In this document: positions 7,619 through 15,926 of the stretch, in pieces
How the letters are laid out: the number at the start of each line of letters is the position of its first letter
Numbering within the stretch: position 1 is the stretch's first letter
Assembly (NCBI RefSeq): GCF_000282635.1
Contig: NZ_AKIW01000094.1
Coordinates: 1 to 64,000 of the forward strand
Reading direction: 5' to 3'
Length of the DNA stretch: 64,000 bases
Source: Variovorax sp. CF313
Lineage (GTDB): Bacteria; Pseudomonadota; Gammaproteobacteria; Burkholderiales; Burkholderiaceae_C
Position numbers and translations under genes: made by a program
The notes under the pieces: generated by a model
Seen by the model: only the letters and a program-made list of their open reading frames with translations
Database searches by the model: none
Told to the model about the DNA's origin: nothing

Positions 7619-7996
7619 ATGGGAATCGCCCTCCTCGCCATCGCTGATTTCTGGATGCCGCTGCAATCGCTGGCCAGCCGCCTGATGCCGGCACACCGTC
7701 CTCGCCGCAGGGATCGCCTCGACGCTGCCGAATCCTCGACCGGACTTCGCTACGTGGCGGTGCGCCCTGCCTGCACCGCCCGCGCCGGCGGCGGTGCAAC
7801 ACCCACAGCAGCCAGCGCCGCGCCGGCGCGTCCGTTGCGCGTGGTTCGCGTGGTCGACGGCATGGGCCAGCAGCGCAGCAACCGCGTCGTGATCTCGGGC
7901 CGCATGGCCGATGTCTGCGCCGAACTCGACCGGCTGGCCGCACTCGAAACCGCCGAGACCGCGGCCGCGGCCCCTCGTTCGACCCGCCTTCACTGA
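7619..7996 (+). CDS. Small Arg/Ala-rich protein of unknown function
   Basis: I do not recognise a domain. The 125-residue product has a hydrophobic N-terminus (IALLAIADFWMPLQSLASRL), a basic stretch with RPRRRDR, an Ala/Thr-rich linker, and a better-ordered C-terminus with RVVISGRMADVCAELDRLAAL that looks like the conserved part. A GGAG 7 bases ahead of the ATG supports the start, and codon use matches its neighbours. It follows lexA but is separated by a terminator and a hairpin, and I see no LexA box at it. It could be a small DNA-associated or membrane-peripheral protein; that is guesswork. Confidence 0.6.
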   Translation: MGIALLAIADFWMPLQSLASRLMPAHRPRRRDRLDAAESSTGLRYVAVRPACTARAGGGATPTAASAAPARPLRVVRVVDGMGQQRSNRVVISGRMADVCAELDRLAALETAETAAAAPRSTRLH

Positions 7997-8085
7997 GCCA
8001 GAACACCCCTGCGAGCGGCTGTGGGGTGGGTATCCAAACGTTCACTGGCACGACATTCCAATGCTGCGAGGCACAATGACACGCC

Positions 8086-9093
8086 ATGAACATTGTGATC
8101 CTCGACGATTACCAGGACGCCGTGCGCAAACTGCGCTGCGCCGCCAAGCTGGACGCGTACGCGGCCAAGGTCTATACCAATACGGTGAAGGGTATCGGGC
8201 AGCTTTCGGTTCGCCTCAAGGATGCCGACGTGATCGTGCTGATCCGCGAGCGCACCCAGATCTCGCGCCAGCTGATCGAAAAGCTGCCGAAGCTCAAGCT
8301 CATCTCGCAGACGGGGCGTGTCGCCGGGCACATCGACGTTACTGCCTGCACGGAACGTGGCGTCGCGGTTGCGGAGGGCTCGGGCTCGCCGCAGGCGCCT
8401 GCCGAGCTCACCTGGGCGCTCATCATGGCCGCCATGCGCCGGCTGCCGCAGTACATCAGCAACCTCAAGCACGGCGCGTGGCAGCAGTCGGGGCTCAAGT
8501 CGGCCTCGATGCCGCCCAACTTCGGGATCGGCTCGGTGCTCAAGGGCAAGACGCTGTGCATCTGGGGTTATGGCCGCATCGGCCAACTGGTGGCGCGCTA
8601 TGGACAGGCTTTCGGGATGCAGGTCGTGATCTGGGGCCGTGAAGCCAGTTGCGCCAAGGCCCGCTCCGACGGCTTCCAGGTCGCACAGAACCGCCACGAG
8701 TTCTTTGCCGCGGCCGACGTGCTGTCGGTGCATCTGCGGCTCAACGAAGAGACCAACGGCCTCATCACGCTGGAAGATCTCTCGCGCATGAAGCCGACGG
8801 CGCTGTTCGTCAACACTTCGCGCGCCGAACTGGTCGAAGCCGACGCCCTGCTCGCCGCGCTCAACCGCGGCCGCCCCGGGCTGGCCGCCATCGACGTGTT
8901 CGAGAGCGAGCCGCCGCTGCAAGGCCATGCGCTGCTGCGGCTCGAGAACTGCATCTGTACGCCGCACATCGGTTACGTCGAGCAGGAGAGCTACGAGAGC
9001 TACTTCGGTCAGGCGTTCGACAACGTGGTGAGCTACATCAACGGCAACCCGACGAACATCGTGAATCCCGGCGCGCTGCAGGTTCGCCGGTGA
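8086..9093 (+). CDS. D-2-hydroxyacid dehydrogenase (NAD-binding)
   Basis: Member of the D-isomer-specific 2-hydroxyacid dehydrogenase family, 335 aa. The Rossmann motif GYGRIG is at 161-166, Arg246 lies in NTSRAELV, Glu275 in VFESEPP and His294 in TPHIGYVE, completing the catalytic Arg-Glu-His set. It resembles phosphoglycerate dehydrogenase-like proteins but lacks ACT or other regulatory domains, so it is unlikely to be the main SerA. The substrate is unknown. Its stop overlaps the start of an MFS exporter, so the two are co-translated and may act on the same metabolite. Confidence 0.88.
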   Translation: MNIVILDDYQDAVRKLRCAAKLDAYAAKVYTNTVKGIGQLSVRLKDADVIVLIRERTQISRQLIEKLPKLKLISQTGRVAGHIDVTACTERGVAVAEGSGSPQAPAELTWALIMAAMRRLPQYISNLKHGAWQQSGLKSASMPPNFGIGSVLKGKTLCIWGYGRIGQLVARYGQAFGMQVVIWGREASCAKARSDGFQVAQNRHEFFAAADVLSVHLRLNEETNGLITLEDLSRMKPTALFVNTSRAELVEADALLAALNRGRPGLAAIDVFESEPPLQGHALLRLENCICTPHIGYVEQESYESYFGQAFDNVVSYINGNPTNIVNPGALQVRR

Positions 9094-10247
9094 ACCGGCC
9101 GGCGCCCCGGGGTGCACTCTGGGCGCTGCTCGCCGGCAATTTCGTGATCGGCACGGGCGTGATGGTGGTGCCCGGCACGCTCAATGAAATCAGCACCTCG
9201 CTTTCGGTCACGGCCGCCACCGCGGGCCAGCTGATCACGGCCGCAGCGGCAGTGATGTGCGTCGGCGCACCGCTGCTGGCTGCGGCGGTCGCGGGCTGGG
9301 ACCGCCGCCAATTGCTGGCGCTCAGCCTGCTCTGGTACGCCGCGGGCCACATCCTCTGCGCGCTGATGCCGAGCTTCGGCGCCCTGCTGCCGGTGCGCAT
9401 GCTCACTGTGGTCGCTCCAGCCATCTTCACGCCCCAGGCCGCGGCCTGCGCCGGCATGCTGGTGCCGCCGGAGCAGCGCGGACGTGCGGTCACGTTCGTC
9501 TTCCTGGGCTGGTCCATGGCCTCGGTGCTGGGCCTGCCCATCGGCGCGCTGATCGGCGGCCACCTGGGCTGGCGCATGGCCTTCCTGGCCATTGCGGCGC
9601 TCAGTGTCGCAAGCGCGACAGCGGTCTGGCTCACCTTGCCGAACGGCGTCCGCCCCGCCGCTCTGACCGCCGAAGCATGGTCGCGCGTGCTGCGCAGCCC
9701 GGTGCTGATGGGCATCGTTTCGGTCACGGCGCTGCAGGGGGCCGGCCAGTTCGTGCTGTTCAGTTATTTCGGCCCGGTCCTCAAGCAAGGCTTCGGCGCG
9801 GACGCCACCACGCTGAGCGTGATGTGGGCGCTGTTCGGCGCCTGCGGGCTGGTCGGCAACATGATGGTCAGCCGCTTCATCGACCGTGTGGGCGCCGGCC
9901 GCATGGTGCTGATTACCACCGTGCTGATCGCCTCGAGCCTGCTGCTGTGGCCGCTGGCCTCCACGCTCGCCTGGCTGGCTGTCGTGCTCGTTCCGTGGGG
10001 GTTGGGCTGCTTCTCCGCCAACTCAGCCCAGCAGGCCCGTCTGGTGGGTCTGGCGCCGGCCCTCGCACCAGGCTCCGTGGCGCTCAACAGCTCCGGCATC
10101 TATACCGGGCAGGCCGTGGGCGCCGCGGTCGGCGGCTGGCTGCTTGCCAACGATGCCGGGGCATGGATGAGCTGGGTCGGTTTTGGCCTGCTGCTGGTCG
10201 CCATATCGCTCAGCGTGGCCATCGATCGCAGCCGCCGGGCGGCCTGA
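9090..10247 (+). CDS. MFS transporter, drug/sugar exporter type
   Basis: A 385-residue integral membrane protein with about 12 predicted helices and the layout of the DHA1/AraJ group. Visible family features include the gating region GWDRRQLLALSLLWY after helix 2 and the helix-5 Gly/Pro run LGLPIGALIGGHLGWR. The GTG start at 9090 overlaps the preceding TGA (GTGA). Co-translation with the 2-hydroxyacid dehydrogenase suggests efflux of a hydroxy or keto acid, but this is inference. A weak GC hairpin follows its end. Confidence 0.87.
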   Translation: MNRPAPRGALWALLAGNFVIGTGVMVVPGTLNEISTSLSVTAATAGQLITAAAAVMCVGAPLLAAAVAGWDRRQLLALSLLWYAAGHILCALMPSFGALLPVRMLTVVAPAIFTPQAAACAGMLVPPEQRGRAVTFVFLGWSMASVLGLPIGALIGGHLGWRMAFLAIAALSVASATAVWLTLPNGVRPAALTAEAWSRVLRSPVLMGIVSVTALQGAGQFVLFSYFGPVLKQGFGADATTLSVMWALFGACGLVGNMMVSRFIDRVGAGRMVLITTVLIASSLLLWPLASTLAWLAVVLVPWGLGCFSANSAQQARLVGLAPALAPGSVALNSSGIYTGQAVGAAVGGWLLANDAGAWMSWVGFGLLLVAISLSVAIDRSRRAA

Positions 10248-10332
10248 AAGCGCGCCCCCGCGTTAAACCCGTCACGCCCCACCCGCACGGGGCTGCAAAA
10301 TCAGAGTCTTCGTCAGCATCAATCTCCAGCAA

Positions 10333-11853
10333 ATGACAGTGAACTACACCCGAATCGGCGTCATCGGCGCAGGCGCCATGGGTCGCGGCATCGCACAGAT
10401 CGCCGCCCAGGCAGGCAGCGAAGTGCTGCTGCTCGACAGTTTCGCAGGCGCCGCCGAGCGCGGCCGCGAGGCCCTCGTTGCGCAATGGAACAAGCTGCAC
10501 GAGAAGAACAAGATCGACGCCGCCACGCGCGATGCCCAGATCGCCCGCGTCAAGGCGATCGACAGCATCCAGGCTCTGGCCGGCTGCGACCTGGTGATCG
10601 AAGCGGTCATCGAAGACCTCGAAGTCAAGCGCAAGCTGTTCCGCGAGCTCGAAGGCTCGGTGAGCGAGGCCGCCACGCTGGTCACCAACACCTCGTCGCT
10701 CTCGGTGACGGCCATCGCCGCCGGCCTCAAGCACCCGGAGCGCTTCGCGGGCTTCCACTTCTTCAACCCCGTGCCGTTGATGAAGGTGGTCGAGGTGGTC
10801 GCGGGCTTCAAGACCGCGCCCGAAGTCTGCAAGCAACTGGCCGGCTACGCGGTGCAGATGGGCCACAGCGCCGTGCAGGCACAGGACACGCCGGGCTTCA
10901 TCGTCAACCACGCGGGCCGCGGCTATGGCACCGAGGCGCTGCGCATCGTCGGCGAAGGAGTGACCGACTTTGCGACCATCGACCGCATCCTCAAGGACCA
11001 GGCGGGCTTTCGCCTGGGACCGTTCGAGCTGCTGGACCTGACGGCTCTCGACGTGTCGCATCCAGTGATGGAGTCGATCTACCACCAGTATTTCGAGGAG
11101 CCGCGCTTCCGACCGAGCGTGATCACCGCGCAGCGGCTGGCTGCGGGTGCCCTGGGCCGCAAGACCAACGAAGGCTTCTACCGCTACACCGACGGCGTGA
11201 TGCAGCAGGCGCCCGAGGCCCCTGCGCCGGTGGTCGAGGGCACGCCTTCGGTCTGGGTGTCTCCGCGCGCAGCACGCCGCGCCGAGCTGCTGCGCCTGGT
11301 GAACACGCTGGGCGCGCAGATCGACAGCGGCGCCGCGGCCGCGCCGCACTCGCTGATCCTGGTGGCGCCGCTGGGCTTCGACGTGACCACGGTCGCAGCG
11401 GTCGAGCGCCTGGACGCCACGCGCACTGTCGGCATCGACATGCTCATCGACGACGACGCTACCAAGCGCCGCGTACTCGCCACCAACCCTGCGACGCGCC
11501 GCGACGTCCGCGATGCCGCACACGCCCTCTTCGCGCGCGATGGCAAGGCCGTGAGCGTGATCCGCGACAGCGGCGGCTTCGTCACGCAACGCGTGATCGG
11601 CACCATCGTCAACATCGCCACCGACATGTGCCAGCAGCGCGTGTGCACGCCGGCCGACCTCGAGACCGCGGTGCAGCTGGGACTCGGCTATCCGCGCGGC
11701 CCGCTCGCCATGGGCAATCTCTACGGTCCGACCAACATGCTCGAAGTGCTGTTCAACCTGCAGACGGTGTACGGCGATCCGCGCTATCGCCCGAGCCCGT
11801 GGCTGCGCCGCCGCGGCGCGTTGGGCCTGAGCTTGCTGCACGAAGAAGAATAG
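10333..11853 (+). CDS. 3-Hydroxyacyl-CoA dehydrogenase (PaaH-like, two-domain)
   Basis: Oxidises (S)-3-hydroxyacyl-CoA with NAD. The N-terminal NAD fold has GAGAMGRG at 12-19; Ser122 in NTSSLS, His142 and Asn145 in FHFFNPVPLMKVVEVV form the active site. The 506-residue length, with a second C-terminal 3HCDH-like domain ending in LGYPRGPLAMGN, is that of PaaH/PaaC-type or HbdA-like enzymes rather than the short FadB2 type. It is followed 6 bases later by an enoyl-CoA hydratase/isomerase. No other phenylacetate genes are nearby, so general fatty or aromatic acid breakdown is as likely. Confidence 0.9.
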   Translation: MTVNYTRIGVIGAGAMGRGIAQIAAQAGSEVLLLDSFAGAAERGREALVAQWNKLHEKNKIDAATRDAQIARVKAIDSIQALAGCDLVIEAVIEDLEVKRKLFRELEGSVSEAATLVTNTSSLSVTAIAAGLKHPERFAGFHFFNPVPLMKVVEVVAGFKTAPEVCKQLAGYAVQMGHSAVQAQDTPGFIVNHAGRGYGTEALRIVGEGVTDFATIDRILKDQAGFRLGPFELLDLTALDVSHPVMESIYHQYFEEPRFRPSVITAQRLAAGALGRKTNEGFYRYTDGVMQQAPEAPAPVVEGTPSVWVSPRAARRAELLRLVNTLGAQIDSGAAAAPHSLILVAPLGFDVTTVAAVERLDATRTVGIDMLIDDDATKRRVLATNPATRRDVRDAAHALFARDGKAVSVIRDSGGFVTQRVIGTIVNIATDMCQQRVCTPADLETAVQLGLGYPRGPLAMGNLYGPTNMLEVLFNLQTVYGDPRYRPSPWLRRRGALGLSLLHEEE

Positions 11854-11859
11854 ACAGAC

Positions 11860-12639
11860 ATGACCGCCGAACTCAAGAGCACGAGCGAAGGCAGCACCAT
11901 GGTGCTGACGATCGCAAACCCTACCCAGCGCAACGCACTGGGTCCGGAAATCTATGCCGCGGGCATCGAGGCGCTCAACGGCGCCGAGAACAGCGCCGAG
12001 ATCCGCAGTGTCGTCATCGTGGGCGAAGGTGCATGGTTCTGCGCCGGCGGCTCGCTGCAGCGGCTGCTGGCCAACCGGCAGCTCGACCGCTCGGTGCAGG
12101 CCGAGAGCATCGAGGGCCTGCACAACTGGATCGATTCGATCCGCACCTTCCCCAAGCCGGTCATCGCCGCCGTCGAGGGCGCGGCTGCCGGCGCGGGCTT
12201 CTCGCTCGCGCTGGCCTGCGACTTCGTAGTGTCCGCGCGCGACGCCGTCTTCGCGGCCTCGTACAGCAACGTGGCGCTGTCGCCCGACGGCGGCCTGAGC
12301 TGGCACCTGGGCCGGCAGCTGCCGCGCCAGCTGGCGAGCGAATGGCTCATGAACGGCGAGCGCATCGGCGCCCCGCGCCTGCATGCGCTCGGCCTGGTCA
12401 ACGAACTCACGGAAAACGGCCAGGCGCTCGCAGGTGCGCTGGCGCTGGCCGCGAAGCTCAATGCACGCGCGCCGAACTCGCTGGCCAGCATCAAGGAACT
12501 GCTCAGCGAGGCGCGAGGCGCCACGCTGGCCACGCAGCTCTCGCAGGAGCGCGACCACTTCGTGCGCAACCTGCACCATGCGAACGCAGGCATCGGCATC
12601 GCCGCGTTCCTCGAAAAGAAGCCGCCGCAGTACGAGTAA
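11860..12639 (+). CDS. Enoyl-CoA hydratase/isomerase family protein
   Basis: Crotonase-fold enzyme of 259 aa acting on acyl-CoA thioesters. The oxyanion-hole segments are WFCAGGSL (59-66) and EGAAAGAGFSLALACDF (106-122). At the second catalytic position the sequence reads SPDGG, with Asp143 where hydratases carry Glu. PaaG-type isomerases also have Asp there, so double-bond isomerisation or a ring-opening type reaction is as plausible as hydration. It pairs with the 3-hydroxyacyl-CoA dehydrogenase just upstream. Confidence 0.9.
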   Translation: MTAELKSTSEGSTMVLTIANPTQRNALGPEIYAAGIEALNGAENSAEIRSVVIVGEGAWFCAGGSLQRLLANRQLDRSVQAESIEGLHNWIDSIRTFPKPVIAAVEGAAAGAGFSLALACDFVVSARDAVFAASYSNVALSPDGGLSWHLGRQLPRQLASEWLMNGERIGAPRLHALGLVNELTENGQALAGALALAAKLNARAPNSLASIKELLSEARGATLATQLSQERDHFVRNLHHANAGIGIAAFLEKKPPQYE

Positions 12640-12700
12640 CGCCAAACGGCGTCGCTCCCGTGACACCCACCAGCATTCCAGTCGCCGAGAGGACAGACCA

Positions 12701-13420
12701 ATGGACGACCCCATTCTTACCATCGAAGAACGTGAAGCGATCAATAGTGGTCGCTGGTTTTCTTCCCTATCTCCATCGCTACGGCACGACATCCTCCGAT
12801 GCGCCTTCGTCAAACGCTACAAGGACGGCGACCTGATCGCTGCCCGCGGCGATCCTCCCGAACACTGGATCGCCTGTGCCAAGGGCGCGGTGCGCGTGAG
12901 TTCGACGGCCGTCTCCGGCAAGCAGGTGACGCTGACCTACGTGGAGCCGGGCATCTGGTTCGGCGACGTGGCGATGTTCGACGGGGACCGGCGCACGCAC
13001 GATTCCTACTCGCACGGCGACACCACGATCCTGTGCGTGGCGCGCGCCGACTTCCAGAAGATCCTGGCCTCGCACGTGGAGTTGTACGAGGCGCTGATGC
13101 GGCTGCAGGCACGCCGCATCCGCACGCTGTTCGGGCTGGTGGAAGACCTCAACACCCTGCCCCTGCGGGCACGGCTGGCCAAGCAGCTCATTCACCTCGT
13201 GCGCAGCTACGGCGTGCCGAACCTGGAAGACGGCAACCAGATGCGCATCGGCCTGCAGCTGGCGCAGGAAGAGCTGGCGCAGCTGCTGGGCGCATCGCGC
13301 CAGCGGGTCAACCAGGAACTCAAGACCATGGAGCGCGAGGGCAGCATCCGCATCGAACAGGGTGGCCTGGTCGTGCTGGACCGCGCAGCCTTGAGGCGCA
13401 TTTCCGAAGCCGAGAACTGA
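12701..13420 (+). CDS. Crp/Fnr family transcriptional regulator
   Basis: A 239-residue regulator with an N-terminal cyclic-nucleotide-binding-like barrel (LIAARGDPPEHWIACAKGAV and the GIWFGDVAMFDG turn) and a C-terminal winged helix with LAQEELAQLLGASRQRVNQE. The Cys set needed for an Fnr iron-sulfur cluster is absent, and the Arg/Ser cAMP pocket is not clearly kept, so the ligand is unknown. AGAGGAC precedes the ATG at 12701. Its place between two acyl-CoA gene pairs suggests it controls them. No autoregulatory site is evident. Confidence 0.9.
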   Translation: MDDPILTIEEREAINSGRWFSSLSPSLRHDILRCAFVKRYKDGDLIAARGDPPEHWIACAKGAVRVSSTAVSGKQVTLTYVEPGIWFGDVAMFDGDRRTHDSYSHGDTTILCVARADFQKILASHVELYEALMRLQARRIRTLFGLVEDLNTLPLRARLAKQLIHLVRSYGVPNLEDGNQMRIGLQLAQEELAQLLGASRQRVNQELKTMEREGSIRIEQGGLVVLDRAALRRISEAEN

Positions 13421-13436
13421 AAAGCCAGACGCAGAC

Positions 13437-14543
13437 ATGAGCCAGGACTTCTCCAACTTCATCGGCACCCGTGCCGTCTCGCAACAGCACGCTTTCGACG
13501 TCGACGCGCTCGCGGCCTGGCTCGAGAAGAACCTCGAGGGGTTCAAGGGTCCGCTCGCGGTCGAGATGTTCAAGGGCGGCCAGTCGAACCCGACCTACAA
13601 GCTCGTCACGCCGTCGCAAAGCTATGTGATGCGCGCCAAGCCGGGTCCGGTCGCCAAGCTGCTGCCCTCGGCCCACGCGGTGGAGCGCGAGTTCAAGGTG
13701 ATGAGCGGCCTGGCCGGTACCGATGTGCCCGTGCCACGCATGTACTGCCTGTGCGAAGACGAGGCCATCATCGGCCGCGCCTTCTACGTCATGGAGTTCA
13801 TGCAGGGCCGCGTGCTGTGGGACCAGTCGCTGCCCGGCTTCAGCAATGCCGAACGCGCGGCCCACTACGACGAGATGAACCGCGTCATCGCGGCGCTGCA
13901 CACGGTCGACTTCGCCGCCCGCGGCCTGGCCGGCTACGGCAAGCCCGGCAACTACTTCGAGCGCCAGATCGGCCGCTGGAGCAAGCAGTACAAGGCCTCG
14001 GCCGACGGCACCGGCGAACTCTCCCAGCCCATCGAGGCCATGGAGCGCCTGATCGACTGGCTGCCCGCCCACATGCCGGCGAGCGCGCGCGATGAAAGCA
14101 AGGTGTCGATCGTCCATGGCGACTATCGCCTCGACAACGTGATGTTCCACGCCACCGAGCCGCGGATCATCGCGGTGCTCGACTGGGAACTCTCCACGCT
14201 GGGCCACCCGCTGGCGGACTTCAGCTACCACTGCATGTCCTGGCACATGCCGCCCACCACGGGCCGCGGCATCGGCGGTGTGGACGTCACCGCGCTGGGG
14301 ATTCCCACCGAGAGCGAATACATCCGCCGTTATTGCGAACGCACCCGCATCAGCACACCCGAGGCGCTGGCGCCCGACTGGAATTTCTACCAGGCCTACA
14401 ACCTGTTCCGCATGGCCGCGATCCTGCAAGGCATTGCCAAGCGGGTCGAGGCCGGCACCGCGTCGAGCGAGCAAGCCGTGGCTTCGGCCCGCGGCGCCCG
14501 ACCCATGGCCGAAATGGCCTGGCAGTTTGCCCAAAAGGCATAA
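13437..14543 (+). CDS. Phosphotransferase family protein, ACAD10/11-type kinase
   Basis: APH-fold kinase of 368 aa. Lys68 lies in VMRAKPG, the Brenner catalytic loop is HGDYRLDN at 227-234, and the metal-binding DWE is at 249-251. In mammals this domain is fused to acyl-CoA dehydrogenases in ACAD10/11; here the dehydrogenase is the next gene, 28 bases away, so the two very likely work together. In the mammalian proteins the kinase phosphorylates 4-hydroxyacyl-CoA, whose phosphate is then eliminated by the dehydrogenase part. By analogy this pair may feed 4-hydroxy acids into beta-oxidation. Despite the fold it is not an antibiotic resistance gene. Confidence 0.9.
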   Translation: MSQDFSNFIGTRAVSQQHAFDVDALAAWLEKNLEGFKGPLAVEMFKGGQSNPTYKLVTPSQSYVMRAKPGPVAKLLPSAHAVEREFKVMSGLAGTDVPVPRMYCLCEDEAIIGRAFYVMEFMQGRVLWDQSLPGFSNAERAAHYDEMNRVIAALHTVDFAARGLAGYGKPGNYFERQIGRWSKQYKASADGTGELSQPIEAMERLIDWLPAHMPASARDESKVSIVHGDYRLDNVMFHATEPRIIAVLDWELSTLGHPLADFSYHCMSWHMPPTTGRGIGGVDVTALGIPTESEYIRRYCERTRISTPEALAPDWNFYQAYNLFRMAAILQGIAKRVEAGTASSEQAVASARGARPMAEMAWQFAQKA

Positions 14544-14571
14544 GCCGCCCCACACCCACCAGGAGACGAAG

Positions 14572-15846
14572 ATGGATTTCGAATACTCGGCCAAGACCAA
14601 AGACCTGCAGAAACGCGTCCAGGCATTCATGGACGACCACATCTATCCGGCCGAAGCCGAGTACCACGCCGAACTGGCCGCCAACACGGTCGCCGGCAAG
14701 CGCTGGTCGGCTCTCAAGACCGTCGAGAAGCTCAAGGAAAAGGCCAAGGCCCAGGGCCTGTGGAACCTGTTCCTGCCGGTCGACAGCGCCGCCGCCTCGG
14801 GCTATGAGGGCGCGGGGCTGACCAACCAGGAATACGCCCCGCTGGCCGAGATCATGGGCGCGGTGCCATGGGCGAGCGAAGCCTTCAACTGCTCGGCGCC
14901 CGACACCGGCAACATGGAGACCGTCGCGCGCTACGGCTCGGAAGAAATCAAGGCCCGCTGGCTCAAGCCGCTGCTCGAAGGTCAGATTCGCTCGGCCTTC
15001 GCGATGACCGAGCCCGAAGTGGCATCGAGCGATGCCACCAACATCGCCACGCGCATCGAACGCCAGGGCGACGAATACGTGATCAACGGTCACAAATGGT
15101 GGATTTCGGGTGCGGCCGACCCGCGCTGCGCCGTCTTCATCACCATGGGCAAGAGCGACCCCGATGCGCCGCGCCACTCGCAGCAGAGCATGGTCATCGT
15201 GCCGGCCGATGCCAAGGGCATCCGCATCGTGCGCCCGCTGAACGTGATGGGCTACGACGATGCGCCGCACGGCCACGTCGAGATGTACTTCGAGAACGTG
15301 CGCGTGCCGGTCAACAACATTCTGCTGGGCGAAGGCCGTGGCTTCGAAATCGCCCAGGGCCGCCTCGGCCCTGGACGCATCCACCACTGCATGCGCCTGA
15401 TCGGCCTGGCCGAGCGCGCGCTCGAACTGATGTGCAAGCGCGCCTCGTCGCGCGTGGCCTTCGGCAAGACCGTGGCCTCGCAGACCGTGACGCAGGAACG
15501 CATCGCCGAAGCCCGCTGCAAGATCGACATGGCTCGCCTGCTCACGCTGAAGGCCGCCTGGCTGATGGACGTGGCCGGCAACAAGGTCGCCAAGAACGAG
15601 ATCGCCATGATCAAGGTGGTGGCGCCGTCGATGGCCTGCCAGGTGATCGACTGGGCCATGCAGGTCCACGGCGGCGGCGGCATGTGCGACGACTTCCCGC
15701 TTGCGGCCGCCTATGCCGGTGCGCGCACGCTGCGCTTTGCGGACGGCCCGGACGAAGTGCACCGCAATGCAATCGCCAAGTGGGAGCTGGGCAAGTACGC
15801 CCCGACCAAGGCGGGCGATGCCGAAATGCCGGTAACACGTTTCTGA
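14572..15846 (+). CDS. Acyl-CoA dehydrogenase, ACAD10/11-like
   Basis: FAD-dependent acyl-CoA dehydrogenase of 424 aa. Features are AFAMTEPEVASSDATNI (flavin and substrate binding), INGHKWWISGAADPR, and the C-terminal FADGPDEVHRNAIAKWELG, in which Glu395 is placed like the catalytic base region. AGGAGAC stands 6 bases before the ATG at 14572. It forms a pair with the APH-type kinase upstream. The gene ends in a strong terminator that closes the block. Confidence 0.92.
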   Translation: MDFEYSAKTKDLQKRVQAFMDDHIYPAEAEYHAELAANTVAGKRWSALKTVEKLKEKAKAQGLWNLFLPVDSAAASGYEGAGLTNQEYAPLAEIMGAVPWASEAFNCSAPDTGNMETVARYGSEEIKARWLKPLLEGQIRSAFAMTEPEVASSDATNIATRIERQGDEYVINGHKWWISGAADPRCAVFITMGKSDPDAPRHSQQSMVIVPADAKGIRIVRPLNVMGYDDAPHGHVEMYFENVRVPVNNILLGEGRGFEIAQGRLGPGRIHHCMRLIGLAERALELMCKRASSRVAFGKTVASQTVTQERIAEARCKIDMARLLTLKAAWLMDVAGNKVAKNEIAMIKVVAPSMACQVIDWAMQVHGGGGMCDDFPLAAAYAGARTLRFADGPDEVHRNAIAKWELGKYAPTKAGDAEMPVTRF

Positions 15847-15852
15847 TCTGAC

Positions 15853-15889
15853 TTGCCCCTCTTCCCGGGGGAGAGGGTTGGGGTGAGGG
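15853..15889 (+). repeat. Dispersed REP-like sequence (CCCTCTTCCCGGGGGAGAGGG type)
   Basis: CCCTCTTCCC followed by GGGGGAGAGGG forms an imperfect hairpin and continues into TTGGGGTGAGGG. This pattern is, from memory, a common extragenic repeat in several proteobacterial genera. It sits between the convergent acyl-CoA dehydrogenase and GNAT genes, its usual kind of place. One copy is present here. Confidence 0.55.
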
Positions 15890-15926
15890 CCGACGGCGAC
15901 AGGTACGCCTCGGCCCTTTTTCTTTT
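15887..15926 (+). terminator. Strong intrinsic terminator
   Basis: GGGCCGA (15887-15893) pairs with TCGGCCC (15910-15916), continued inside by GGCG/CGCC around a 7-base loop, and followed by TTTTTCTTTT. It ends the acyl-CoA block and runs up to the GNAT stop codon. Confidence 0.88.

Noticed and set aside
8057..8072. A possible sigma54 promoter (TGGCACGACATTCC) before the 2-hydroxyacid dehydrogenase
   Set aside because: The -24 GG is present, but the GC required at -12 is missing at the right spacing.
10210..12813. An 867-codon minus-strand frame opposite the acyl-CoA genes
   Set aside because: An Arg/His-rich shadow. The + strand genes are clear members of known families.
13437..14543. Aminoglycoside resistance gene
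   Set aside because: The APH fold is shared, but pairing with an acyl-CoA dehydrogenase and the likeness to ACAD10/11 kinases point to metabolism.
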